Of a DNA stretch of 64,000 nt, positions 52,111 through 61,836 are shown piece by piece. This stretch comes from an uncultured Lachnospiraceae bacterium (lineage in GTDB: Bacteria > Bacillota > Clostridia > Lachnospirales > Lachnospiraceae), in NCBI GenBank assembly GCA_947630125.1, contig CANRGO010000004.1, positions 1-64,000 of the forward strand, read 5' to 3'. Both the position numbers and the translations under genes were made by a program. Positions within the stretch are counted from its first letter, which is position 1. Each line of letters begins with the position of its first letter. A model generated the notes under the pieces. That model was given only the letters and a program-made list of their open reading frames with translations. It was not told the DNA's origin and searched no databases.

Positions 52111-53088
52111 TTACTCAAAAGGATATCTTACTCCAAGAATGCCACGAATTTCATCCATCTGTTTCATAATTCTGAGAATTTCTTGGTGAGGCATTGCTTC
52201 ACATTCACCCTGATTCTTCTCAATCGCTTCCTTACAGGCACGAACCTGATATTCAAATCCAGTAATCTGCTGTTCTCTTTCCTTAAAAAGAAGTTGTTTA
52301 TGGTCCTTATCAAATACTGTTATGGACTCAAAGTTATTGATATTTTCTATAACCATATATCCTTCACTTCCATAAATAATTCCTTTGCGATCGCTGGCTC
52401 CCATCATAGTACAGGATAAATTTGCAACCCGTCCATCCTCATATTCCAAAACGATTACATCGGACTCATCCATTCCTGTAGTTGTATAAGTACAGGTGGC
52501 TGTTGTTTTTTTGATTTTGTCTCCAAATAACATGGCTGCAAAATTCAAGGTATAAACACCCAAATCCAAAAGAGAACCACCAGCAAGGGCAGGATCCTGC
52601 ATTCTTGGAATATGAGCGATAGGATATCCCAGATTCGCCGTCAAAAATGATGGAGTGCCAATAATGCCAGAATTCATAACCTCTCTCATAGTAGCAACCA
52701 TAGGCATATATCTGGTCCAAATCGCTTCTGCAAGAAGTAAATTTTTTTCTTTTGCTAAGTCTACTAACTCTTCTGCCTGCTTTGCAGTTGCAGTAAATGC
52801 CTTTTCACAAAGGACATTTTTTCCATGAGTCAAACATAATTTTCCATGTTGATAATGATGAGAATGAGGTGTTGCAATGTAAATCAAGTCAATCTCATCA
52901 TCTTGTACCATCTCTTCATAGGAACCATATGCTTTTTGAAAACCATATTTTTTTGCGAAATCCTCAGCTTTTGCTATGTCTCTTGCTCCTATGGCATATG
53001 CTTCCACATCTTCCATCTCCCGTATGGTACGAGCCATATTTCCTGCAATATTTCCTGCTCCCAGTATTGCGAGTTTGAGTTTTTCCAT
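52111..53088 (-). CDS. Gfo/Idh/MocA-family oxidoreductase
   Basis: LAILGAGNIAGNMARTI; CEKAFT; start at 53088 with SD GGAGG. Confidence 0.9.
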   Translation of the reverse strand: MEKLKLAILGAGNIAGNMARTIREMEDVEAYAIGARDIAKAEDFAKKYGFQKAYGSYEEMVQDDEIDLIYIATPHSHHYQHGKLCLTHGKNVLCEKAFTATAKQAEELVDLAKEKNLLLAEAIWTRYMPMVATMREVMNSGIIGTPSFLTANLGYPIAHIPRMQDPALAGGSLLDLGVYTLNFAAMLFGDKIKKTTATCTYTTTGMDESDVIVLEYEDGRVANLSCTMMGASDRKGIIYGSEGYMVIENINNFESITVFDKDHKQLLFKEREQQITGFEYQVRACKEAIEKNQGECEAMPHQEILRIMKQMDEIRGILGVRYPFE

Positions 53089-53129
53089 TTGATTTTCCTC
53101 CGCTTTCTTCTTATTACAATAACAAGTAC

Positions 53130-54053
53130 TTATGGAAGTCGATTTCCTGCTGCCTGGTAGATTTGATACCATTCTTCTCTACTCAGTGTGATTTTGGTTG
53201 CATCGCATATCTCTGTCAGTCTCTTTGCATTCATCGTTCCAACAACTGGTTGCATCTTTGCTGGATGTCTTAGTATCCAAGCAGTTGCAATGGTTGTTTT
53301 TGAAACTTGATACTTCTCACCCAATTCAGCTAACACTTGATTTAAGAGAGGAAATTTTTCATGATCAATAAATACTCCTTCAAAAAAGCCAAACTGAAAT
53401 GGTGACCAAGGCTGTATTGTGATATCATGCAATCTACAGTAATCTAAGATACTTCCATCCCGATCCACTGCATTTTCTGTCATCATATTTACTTCCAATC
53501 CATTCCCTATCATGGTAGCATTCGTGATGCTAAACTGCAACTGGTTTGCTACAAGAGGCTGTTTTACATATTTTTTCAAGAGTTCAATCTGCATAGGTTT
53601 TTGATTGGAAACACCAAAATGGCGCACCTTTCCTGCTGCCTCTAAGAAATCAAAAGCCTCAGCTACTTCTTCTGGTTCCACCAAGGCATCAGGTCTGTGG
53701 AGTAACAAAACATCCAAATATTCTGTGTCAAGACGTTTTAAAATCTGATCCACTGAATTTACAATGTGTTCTTTCGAAAAGTCAAACATCCCATGTCGAA
53801 TTCCACACTTTGATTGCAAAAATATTTTTTCACGAACTTCTGCCGACATGTGAATAGCCTTTGCAAACAAAGATTCACAAGTTCCTCCACCATAAATATC
53901 TGCATGGTCAAAAAAATTAGCCCCCAAATCAAGCGCTGTCTGTACAAAACGCTCACCCTCTTTTTCATTCAGGGAATCCAGTCTCATACAACCCACTGCT
54001 ATTTGGGGAACTACTAAATTACTACTTCCTAATGTTATTTGTTTCATATACAA
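53130..54053 (-). CDS. aldo/keto reductase
   Basis: FFDHADIYGGGTCE; GVSNQKPMQIELL; LLLHRPD. Confidence 0.92.
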   Translation of the reverse strand: MYMKQITLGSSNLVVPQIAVGCMRLDSLNEKEGERFVQTALDLGANFFDHADIYGGGTCESLFAKAIHMSAEVREKIFLQSKCGIRHGMFDFSKEHIVNSVDQILKRLDTEYLDVLLLHRPDALVEPEEVAEAFDFLEAAGKVRHFGVSNQKPMQIELLKKYVKQPLVANQLQFSITNATMIGNGLEVNMMTENAVDRDGSILDYCRLHDITIQPWSPFQFGFFEGVFIDHEKFPLLNQVLAELGEKYQVSKTTIATAWILRHPAKMQPVVGTMNAKRLTEICDATKITLSREEWYQIYQAAGNRLP

Positions 54054-54136
54054 TCCTCACCTTCCTTATTTCATGTAGTGATATAAGTTTCTATACCTCT
54101 ACTATAAGTCCTTGAGTTTACTCAAAGTCAAGGGTT

Positions 54137-54889
54137 TTAAATTGCATACTCCATATCATTCGTAATTCTTCTCAAAAACTGTTTTGTCCTTTCTTCTTTT
54201 GGATGCTTTATTACTTGATCCGCTGTTCCACATTCTATGATTCGTCCCTCATCCATAAATATAACTTTACTGGCTACCTCCTGCGCAAAGGTAATTTCAT
54301 GTGTGACCACAATCATAGTAGTTCCCTCTTTTGCAAGCTGTTTCATTACTTGTAGCACTTCGCCAATCAATTCCGGGTCTAAAGCAGAGGTTGGTTCATC
54401 GAATAAAATCACTTCAGGCTCAACAGCTATGGCTCTAGCTATCCCCACTCTTTGTTGCTGCCCTCCTGACAATTGTGAAGGATAAAAATCATAACGATCT
54501 GAAAGACCCACTTTTGTTAAAATTTCTACTGCCTTTTCATATGCTTTCTTTTTTGGTATATTTCGGCCAATCACAAGTCCTTCTGTGACATTTTCCAGCG
54601 CAGTTTTATTTTGGAATAGATTATAATTTTGAAAAACAAAGGCAGTTTTTTTTCGAACTTCCAAAATTTCTTTTTTACTTGCTTTCTGAAAAGAATATTT
54701 CTTATCTCCAAACACCATACTCCCTTGATCCGCTCGCTCAAGAAAATTAATGGAACGCAAGAGTGTGGTTTTTCCAGAGCCACTAGGTCCCAAAATAACA
54801 ACTACATCTCCTTTCTCCACATTTAAATCGACACCTTTTAACACTTCTGTATTTCCAAATCGTTTATGAATATTTTTTATTTCAAGCAT
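54137..54889 (-). CDS. polar amino-acid ABC transporter ATP-binding protein
   Basis: [32 protein letters not shown]. Confidence 0.95.
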   Translation of the reverse strand: MLEIKNIHKRFGNTEVLKGVDLNVEKGDVVVILGPSGSGKTTLLRSINFLERADQGSMVFGDKKYSFQKASKKEILEVRKKTAFVFQNYNLFQNKTALENVTEGLVIGRNIPKKKAYEKAVEILTKVGLSDRYDFYPSQLSGGQQQRVGIARAIAVEPEVILFDEPTSALDPELIGEVLQVMKQLAKEGTTMIVVTHEITFAQEVASKVIFMDEGRIIECGTADQVIKHPKEERTKQFLRRITNDMEYAI

Positions 54890-55613
54890 ACAAATTCTCC
54901 TTTTCTCTGTTTCGTGGATATTTATACCGACCGAATCGTTTTTCTAAGAATCCAAACAGCAACTGAATGACTGTGGCTAACAAAACATAAATCACAAAAA
55001 TTGTTATATATGCTTCAATATAGTTATATCCATATGCTGCTTCCAATTTTGCCAAGGCTGTGATTTCTTTCACTGTCATTAAAAAAGCTAATGATGTTCC
55101 TTTTAACAGGTTCACAGTTGTATTTGATATATTGGGAAGCGCAGATACAAGGGCTTGTGGAATCACAATACGAACATATGCCTGAAAAGAAGTTAAACCA
55201 ATGGTTTTTGCAGCTTCCAACTGACCATTTTGAACTGCCAATAAAGCAGATCGAAAGACTTCTGAAAGCGTTGCAACAGAATTTAGAGTGAAAATAATAT
55301 AAGCATATATAATTGGATTCAAAGAAAAAATATCCAGTTCTATTTGCAGACTCTCAAATAAAGCATTTAAAACGCTGGGTAGTAAGCTATAAAACAATAA
55401 AATTTGCAATACAATTGGAGTACCTCTTAAAAGGGAAATATAAAATGTAATGATTTGATAAAATCCTTGGTTTTTTTTCAAACGTATGATTGCAAAGGCA
55501 AACGCTATAGGTGTAGCTAAAAGAAGAGGGATGAAAGTAAGTTTTAGGGTTACCCCTAACCCTGTTAAAGAAACCCAGAACGTAGCCACCATAAAATCTA
55601 AGTTAAAATTCAT
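54882..55613 (-). CDS. polar amino-acid ABC transporter permease
   Basis: [37 protein letters not shown]. Confidence 0.92.
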   Translation of the reverse strand: MNFNLDFMVATFWVSLTGLGVTLKLTFIPLLLATPIAFAFAIIRLKKNQGFYQIITFYISLLRGTPIVLQILLFYSLLPSVLNALFESLQIELDIFSLNPIIYAYIIFTLNSVATLSEVFRSALLAVQNGQLEAAKTIGLTSFQAYVRIVIPQALVSALPNISNTTVNLLKGTSLAFLMTVKEITALAKLEAAYGYNYIEAYITIFVIYVLLATVIQLLFGFLEKRFGRYKYPRNREKENLYA

Positions 55614-56346
55614 GCTTTCTTCGCTCCTTTTCTGACCTTTTTTCTACCCTATACACTTTATCCGGTGCAAATTTCATTTCCATTTTTTGAAAAACTTGCT
55701 CTAAAAATATAGTGATGGACCAATAAAGCAATCCCAGCGCTATATAGATTTCCAAAGCATGAGCACCATACTGATTTCCTATCATCAAAATTCCTTTTCC
55801 CATAACATCAATAAACCCGATCGTATAAGCCAACGCACCCTCTTTTAATAACACGATTAAGGAATTGGCAAAATTAGGAAGTGCAATAATCGTTGCCTGA
55901 GGTAATATAATCCTGATAAAGGCTTGCATATCACTAAGTCCTATAGACAGCGCTGCCTCTCTTTGACCTTTATCAATTGCTGCTACAGCAGAACGTATCA
56001 CCTCTGCCATAGTAGCTGAAAATAAAAGAGAAAAGGTTATCACAACAAAAAACAATTGAGAAAAATGATTGGTGTCTATCCCAAATCCCCTTAACAAAAT
56101 TTCAGGAAGTCCATAAAATACTAAAAAAAGTAAAACAATAGGTGGACATGCTCTTATAATATAAATATAAAAATCAGCAAATCCAGTGGCTAAAGGCCTT
56201 CTTCTAATTTTAGTCCATGCAAGAATCGAACCTAGGATAGTCCCACCTAATATAGATAGTATCAACATCATAAATGTTGATACTAAATAAGGTAACAAGT
56301 CTAGAATTGCTTCAAAAATATACCAAAAATCAAATGGACGTTTCAT
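55603..56346 (-). CDS. polar amino-acid ABC transporter permease
   Basis: RACPPIVLLFLVFYG; QREAALSIGLSDMQAFIRIILPQA. Confidence 0.92.
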   Translation of the reverse strand: MKRPFDFWYIFEAILDLLPYLVSTFMMLILSILGGTILGSILAWTKIRRRPLATGFADFYIYIIRACPPIVLLFLVFYGLPEILLRGFGIDTNHFSQLFFVVITFSLLFSATMAEVIRSAVAAIDKGQREAALSIGLSDMQAFIRIILPQATIIALPNFANSLIVLLKEGALAYTIGFIDVMGKGILMIGNQYGAHALEIYIALGLLYWSITIFLEQVFQKMEMKFAPDKVYRVEKRSEKERRKHEF

Positions 56347-57328
56347 AAGCCTTTTCCCTAATCCAGGAAAGTCTCTCTAACGATATAGAACTAGGTACTG
56401 TACAATCAGCTCCAATCAAAAGACCTGTGTTTCCTGTATTCTTAATGATGTCTACTGTTAATTGCTCCAATTCTTCCTTACTTCCTGTTTCAATCAAGCT
56501 TCCCTTTGAATTAGGAAAACCTCCTAAAACAGTTTTTCCTTGAAATATTTTTTTACCTTCTGCAAGAGAAATTTGCTCTACATGAACAGCCCAGTTAATG
56601 ATTGTTGCATTGTAATCCACATAGGTAAGCAAATTGTTTCTAGCACCTTCATATCCACATATATGAAGAATATGGTGCTTACTAGCTTCATTAGCAACTG
56701 CAAGGATTGCATGTTCAGATGGTGCAACAAAGGTTTTATACTCATCAACTGTAATGCTTGGATCTTGTATATTCTTCACACTAAAGTAAATACCATCCAC
56801 TTTTGCCTCTGTAATTATTTTCTTAACCAAAATCTGTAAATCTTTTGATATTTCTTCTAACGCATAAGCAAAGGCTTTGGGATCCTCACGAAAAAATTCA
56901 GCTGGTGTTTTTTGTCCTTTTCCTTCTCTAATAATTTGGAAAAATGTTAGTGGCGAAAATATATTGTAAAATGTAACAACTTCCGTTCCAAAACGTTCGG
57001 TAAGTTCCAAAACCAATTTCACCTGCTCTTTAATCCAGGGATGATTCTCACCAACAGCCTTAACCTTCCAAAGGTCTTCTGCATAGGCCGCCTCTTCAAT
57101 GACTTTACTTGGATATCCAAAAAATCCATCACTCATTAACTTTAAAAAATCGGGTTTAAATTCATCAAAGTATTTCTGATGCCCGTTTATATTTGTTTCA
57201 ATGACTGCGGTATTTACAAGTCCATTTGAGAAATCCGACTCATCCGCAAAGTGAAACCAAAAACCTACTGGCACCCTTTCGACTCTTCTTTGTTCTATTG
57301 CATCTAGTACCAAATCTCTTCTTGACAT
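56330..57328 (-). CDS. uroporphyrinogen decarboxylase (URO-D) family protein
   Basis: URO-D/methyltransferase-like, HICGYEGARNNL...NWAVHVEQISLAEGKKIFQGKTVLGGFPN. Confidence 0.85.
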   Translation of the reverse strand: MSRRDLVLDAIEQRRVERVPVGFWFHFADESDFSNGLVNTAVIETNINGHQKYFDEFKPDFLKLMSDGFFGYPSKVIEEAAYAEDLWKVKAVGENHPWIKEQVKLVLELTERFGTEVVTFYNIFSPLTFFQIIREGKGQKTPAEFFREDPKAFAYALEEISKDLQILVKKIITEAKVDGIYFSVKNIQDPSITVDEYKTFVAPSEHAILAVANEASKHHILHICGYEGARNNLLTYVDYNATIINWAVHVEQISLAEGKKIFQGKTVLGGFPNSKGSLIETGSKEELEQLTVDIIKNTGNTGLLIGADCTVPSSISLERLSWIREKAYETSI

Positions 57329-57346
57329 GCTTTTATAACTCCCTTC

Positions 57347-58249
57347 TTATTCTTGTTCAATATATTGGAATAGGTTTTCTCCAAAATATTCTAATTGAAG
57401 CGCATCAATGGTACCATCTTCTAGTAGTGTTACAAACGCTTCATCATAGGCTTTCGCAAGTTCTTCCTGACCAAGTGTAAATAGTGGATAGGTTGGAATT
57501 GCCTGATAAACAGAATATGTTAACTGGTCCGCATATTGATGCAAACTTCCTTCTTCTGCTACTACCAAATTATCATACGATGCTTTTATACTGAAATAAG
57601 CATCATATCTTCCTTCTAGAACCCAAAGGAAGGCATCGGCAATTTCAAAGGCATCAGATGCTTCCAGTATTACTTGATTATCCGGATTTTTTTCATTGTA
57701 TTTTTGAACCACAGCATACTGTGCGTTTTGTGGTGCAATCGGCACTAACTTTCCACTAAATTTTGCAAAGGATTCAAAATCTGTAATTTCATCTGCATTC
57801 TCTGTTCTATATACAATTCCGATACTGCTGGCGCCAATATAATTTTCAGGAAATAAAAATTTACTTGCTCTTTCCTCTGTAAACCAAGCACCTTTCGTAC
57901 CAGCCTGATATTTTCCAGTTTCCACACCGATTAATAAATCATCATCGGTTGTTGGTACAAATTCAAACTCGTATTGAGGTAATAACTCATCGATTGCTTT
58001 CATTACCTGAACCTCATATCCATCTGATTCTCCCTGTTCATTCACATAATCATATGGAATATAAGTTTGTGTATGGGCAACTTTTACAGTAAGCACTTCT
58101 ACTTCCTGAACCTCTGTTTCCTGCACTTCAACAGCTTCGTTTTCTTCCTTCACAACCTGTGTATCATCTTCAGACGCTTTTCCACATCCTACTACAGTTC
58201 CTACAGTCAATAATCCTAGTAACGCAAAAACAAGTACTTTTCTTTTCAT
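57347..58249 (-). CDS. amino-acid ABC transporter substrate-binding lipoprotein
   Basis: LLGLLTVGTVVGCGK; PYDYVNEQGESDGYEVQVMKAI. Confidence 0.92.
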   Translation of the reverse strand: MKRKVLVFALLGLLTVGTVVGCGKASEDDTQVVKEENEAVEVQETEVQEVEVLTVKVAHTQTYIPYDYVNEQGESDGYEVQVMKAIDELLPQYEFEFVPTTDDDLLIGVETGKYQAGTKGAWFTEERASKFLFPENYIGASSIGIVYRTENADEITDFESFAKFSGKLVPIAPQNAQYAVVQKYNEKNPDNQVILEASDAFEIADAFLWVLEGRYDAYFSIKASYDNLVVAEEGSLHQYADQLTYSVYQAIPTYPLFTLGQEELAKAYDEAFVTLLEDGTIDALQLEYFGENLFQYIEQE

Positions 58250-58299
58250 AAAATAATCTCCCTTTTTTATTTCCTACCATTCCCACGAAAACAGTAGGA

Positions 58300-58318
58300 T
58301 TATAGTTGGTAACTATAC
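58300..58318. promoter_or_regulatory. LysR-type operator 1 (TTATAG-N7-CTATAC)
   Basis: TTATAGTTGGTAACTATAC; overlaps the -10 of TTGACA-N17-TATAGT (58312-58340, minus). Confidence 0.65.
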
Positions 58319-58392
58319 AGGATAGAAAATTATATGTCAATTGGATTTCTCATATTTTTTTATACTATGTTATTGTTCTTATCTTTCGAAGG

Positions 58393-58411
58393 TTATAGTC
58401 TCTCTCTATAA
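58393..58411. promoter_or_regulatory. LysR-type operator 2 (TTATAG-N7-CTATAA)
   Basis: TTATAGTCTCTCTCTATAA. Confidence 0.65.
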
Positions 58412-58424
58412 GTTACTTTTCCAT

Positions 58425-58453
58425 AAAAAAAGAACCGTTATAATACGGCTCTT
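58425..58453 (-). terminator. terminator overlapping the end of the malY-like gene
   Basis: AGAGCCGT-ATTATA-ACGGTTCT followed by T tract on the minus strand. Confidence 0.7.
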
Positions 58454-59613
58454 AATCTTTCCAATGCTTGTTCCAGAATGCTTCTTGGACAAGCCACATT
58501 GATTCGCTGAAACCCTGCTCCAGCCTCTCCAAACATCTCTCCTCCATCCAACCATAGCTTTGCTTTCTGAATAATTTGATGATTTAATTCATCTGTTGAT
58601 AAACCCAAACCTCGAAAATCCAGCCACAACAGATAGGTGCCTTGATGCTTGATTGGTTTAACTTGTGGAAGATTTTTCTCAAGATACTCTGTCACATAGG
58701 TGATATTATCTTTCAAATATTTCATGAGACCCTGATACCATTCTTCTCCATCCTGATAGGCTACTTCTGCAGCAATTAAGCCAAGAACATTCAACTGGCT
58801 ATAACCAGAAGCCCGAAATTCCTTACGGAACTTTCTTCTAAGATTTTGATTGATAATCCAAATATTAGAGGCCTGTAAACCTGCCAAGTTAAAGGTTTTA
58901 CTGGGAGAATGACAAGTAATTGAAATCTCTTCATACTCCTTTTTTATGTTTGCAAAAACCTGATGTTTTCCTGTAAAAATAAAGTCTGCATGAATTTCAT
59001 CGCTCAGAACAAGAACCTGATGCTTCAAACAGATATCGCCCATACGGGTTAATTCTTCTATTGTCCAAACTCTTCCCACGGGATTGTGTGGATTGCATAA
59101 TATGAAAATCTTGACTTTGTCGGAAATAATTTTCTGCTCAAAATCCTCAAAATCCAAGTGATAAAGCAGATCATCACCCAAGTACAGGTTATTGATCACA
59201 AGTTTTCTTTTATTATCTGTAATAATTTCAGCAAAGGGATAGTAGACAGGTTGTTGTATTAAAACTCCCTCTCCCTCCTGAGTAAAGGCTTTTACTGCCA
59301 GAGACAAGGCAAACACAATCCCTGGTGTTTTTATGAGCCAGCTTTGATCCACATCCCACTCATAATGCTTTTTTACCCAATTTCGAACCGCTTCAAAATA
59401 GGTATCTGTCGCCTCACTATATCCAAAGATTCCATGATTAACCTGCTGAATTAATGCATCCTGAATATAAGAAGATGTCTGAAAATCCATATCCGCAACC
59501 CAAAGTGGCAGAATATCCTTTGGCATCCCTCTTTTTTCTGCAAAATCATATTTTAAACTTCTTGTATCCTTACGAGGGATCACAAGATCAAAATTCAAGT
59601 TTCTTTCTCCCAT
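58438..59613 (-). CDS. MalY/PatB-family PLP aminotransferase / C-S lyase
   Basis: LPLWVADMDFQTS; CNPHNPVGRVW; SPSKTFNLAGLQ. Confidence 0.92.
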   Translation of the reverse strand: MGERNLNFDLVIPRKDTRSLKYDFAEKRGMPKDILPLWVADMDFQTSSYIQDALIQQVNHGIFGYSEATDTYFEAVRNWVKKHYEWDVDQSWLIKTPGIVFALSLAVKAFTQEGEGVLIQQPVYYPFAEIITDNKRKLVINNLYLGDDLLYHLDFEDFEQKIISDKVKIFILCNPHNPVGRVWTIEELTRMGDICLKHQVLVLSDEIHADFIFTGKHQVFANIKKEYEEISITCHSPSKTFNLAGLQASNIWIINQNLRRKFRKEFRASGYSQLNVLGLIAAEVAYQDGEEWYQGLMKYLKDNITYVTEYLEKNLPQVKPIKHQGTYLLWLDFRGLGLSTDELNHQIIQKAKLWLDGGEMFGEAGAGFQRINVACPRSILEQALERLRAVL

Positions 59614-59623
59614 TCGGTCCTCC

Positions 59624-60781
59624 TTATCTTTGTTCCAGCTGCCAAAATACCTGCCCTAGATCTTGTATCAAATCACTGATATCCTCAATGCCTACAGATA
59701 AGCGAAGCAGGCAATCGGTAATTCCATTTTTTTCCTGCAAAGCTTTTGGCACATCTGCATGGGTTTGCGTAATTGGATAAGTTATGAGCGTTTCTACACC
59801 CCCAAGACTTTCTGCATATTGAATAAGTTGTACTTTTTCCAAGATAAAAAAAGCTGTTTCCTTAGAATCCACTTCAAAACTAACCATAGCACCAAACCCA
59901 CGACTTTGTTTTTTCATAATTTCATGGCCTTTATGCTCTGGTAATCCAGGATACAAAACTTTTCGAATCTGGCTTTGTTCTCCTAACCATTTACTTAAGA
60001 AAATTGCATTTTCCTGTGCTTTCTCCATACGAATTGCCAATGTTTTGATTCCTCTAAGAATCAGCCAACTATCCATAGGCGCAAGAGCTGCTCCTGTTGT
60101 TTTCATTAAAAATCTTATCTGCTCTGCTATTTTTTCTTCATTAACCACCAAAAACCCGGCCAGTGTATCATTGTGTCCTCCAAGATATTTGGTTCCACTA
60201 TGAATCACCACATCCGCACCAAAACTCAAGGGATTTTGAAAATAAGGGGATAAAAATGTATTATCCACCAAAAGAAGTAACTTATGCTTTTTTGCAATCT
60301 CACTTATTTTTTTTAGGTCTGTGATATTCATCATGGGATTGGTTGGAGTCTCCACATAGAGTGCAACTGTATTCTCTTGAATATGAGAAACCACATCATC
60401 CTGACAGAAATCAAGTGCTGTTATCTGGAGTCCATTTTTCTTTGATATATGTTCAAACAAACGAATACTTCCACCATATAAATCTGAATCAATTAACAGA
60501 TGCTGCCCTGGTTGAAACAACTCCATCATGGTAGCAATGGCTGCCATACCACTGCTAAATGCAAAGCCAAAAGCTCCTTCCTCAAGGGCGGCAACTGTTT
60601 TCTCCAATTGTTCTCTTGTGGGATTTTGCATTCTACTGTAATCATAACCTGTGCTCTGTCCAACCCCTGGATGAGCAAAGGTAGCAGTTTGATAAATGGG
60701 ATAACTAATTGCCCCAAAATGTTCTCCTTTTGTTTTCGATTCTTCACCATGTATACATGTAGTTCCTACTTTACGCTTCAT
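59624..60781 (-). CDS. trans-sulfuration PLP enzyme (cystathionine gamma-synthase/lyase family)
   Basis: YDYSRMQNPTREQLE; SGTKYLGGHNDTLAG. Confidence 0.92.
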   Translation of the reverse strand: MKRKVGTTCIHGEESKTKGEHFGAISYPIYQTATFAHPGVGQSTGYDYSRMQNPTREQLEKTVAALEEGAFGFAFSSGMAAIATMMELFQPGQHLLIDSDLYGGSIRLFEHISKKNGLQITALDFCQDDVVSHIQENTVALYVETPTNPMMNITDLKKISEIAKKHKLLLLVDNTFLSPYFQNPLSFGADVVIHSGTKYLGGHNDTLAGFLVVNEEKIAEQIRFLMKTTGAALAPMDSWLILRGIKTLAIRMEKAQENAIFLSKWLGEQSQIRKVLYPGLPEHKGHEIMKKQSRGFGAMVSFEVDSKETAFFILEKVQLIQYAESLGGVETLITYPITQTHADVPKALQEKNGITDCLLRLSVGIEDISDLIQDLGQVFWQLEQR

Positions 60782-60873
60782 ATTTCATCCCTTTTCTTTC
60801 ACAAACTTGGACAACATCCTAATAAAAATAGTATAACATGCTTCTTTTCTATAGAATAATCTGTAAAATTAAT

Positions 60874-60904
60874 AAAGAGTTATAGTCTAAGACTATAACT
60901 CTTT
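60874..60904. promoter_or_regulatory. 31-bp perfect palindrome; LysR-type operator 3 (TTATAG-N7-CTATAA)
   Basis: AAAGAGTTATAGTCT-A-AGACTATAACTCTTT. Confidence 0.7.
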
Positions 60905-61812
60905 TGTAAGCCCATTTCTTTATAACGCGCAATTTCTTCCAAATATTTTTCTCCAATCGGACTTAAGGTACTTCCTTTTCTGAGTAAATATCCTATGGTC
61001 ATCTTTTCACTGCTTTTTAGTTTCACAGCCATATATTCCGAACCATTTAGTTCCTCACAGATAATTCCAGAACAAAGAGTATAACCATTGAGACCTACCA
61101 TAAGGTTTAACATGGTTGCCCGATCATTTGCTTTGATCAATTGCTTATATTGAAAGGTACTCAGTACTTCTTCTGCAAAATAAAAGGAATTATGGCTTCC
61201 CTGCTCAAAAGAAAGGCAGGGATACTCTAATAATTGTTCCAATGTAATTTCTTTTTCTTCCGCCAGCGGATGTTTTTTCCACAAATAGACATACACTCCG
61301 CACTCTAACAACGGATGAAATTCCAGGTTCGCGTCAGCAAAAATTTTTTGAAGAACCTTTTCATTAAACTCATTGATATACAGAATTCCAATTTCACTCT
61401 TTAAGTTCTTTACATCCTCAATCACTTCATAAGTTTTGGCTTCATGTACGGCAAATTCATATTCTTCCATACCAAAATGCTTTACCAATTGTACAAAAGC
61501 TTGCACCGCAAAGGTATAGTGTTGCATAGATACACTAAATTTCTTTTTCACATTGGTTTTTTCAATATATTTTGCATCCAGCAAATCATATTGTTCCACT
61601 ACTTGTCTTGCATAGCCAATAAATTCTTCTCCTTCAGGAGTCACGATGATTCCGCTTTGAGAACGATAAAACAATTCAATCCCAGCTTCTCTTTCCAAAG
61701 CCTGAATAGCAGTAGAAAGAGAAGGTTGAGTTATGTATAGTTTTTTTGCAGCCTCATTCAATGAATTACACTGGGCCACACAGATTGCATATTTTAATTG
61801 GGTTAGTGTCAT
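60880..61812 (-). CDS. LysR-family transcriptional regulator
   Basis: N-terminal HTH LNEAAKKLYITQPSLSTAIQALEREAGIELFYR. Confidence 0.93.
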   Translation of the reverse strand: MTLTQLKYAICVAQCNSLNEAAKKLYITQPSLSTAIQALEREAGIELFYRSQSGIIVTPEGEEFIGYARQVVEQYDLLDAKYIEKTNVKKKFSVSMQHYTFAVQAFVQLVKHFGMEEYEFAVHEAKTYEVIEDVKNLKSEIGILYINEFNEKVLQKIFADANLEFHPLLECGVYVYLWKKHPLAEEKEITLEQLLEYPCLSFEQGSHNSFYFAEEVLSTFQYKQLIKANDRATMLNLMVGLNGYTLCSGIICEELNGSEYMAVKLKSSEKMTIGYLLRKGSTLSPIGEKYLEEIARYKEMGLQKSYSLRL

Positions 61813-61836
61813 GAAACAACTCCTTGGTAAGTTTCC

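Noticed and set aside
60874-60904. Palindrome as only the LysR gene terminator
   Set aside because: Almost no loop, and the same TTATAG-N7-CTATA pattern recurs twice upstream of the SBP operon, favouring an operator role; a dual role cannot be excluded
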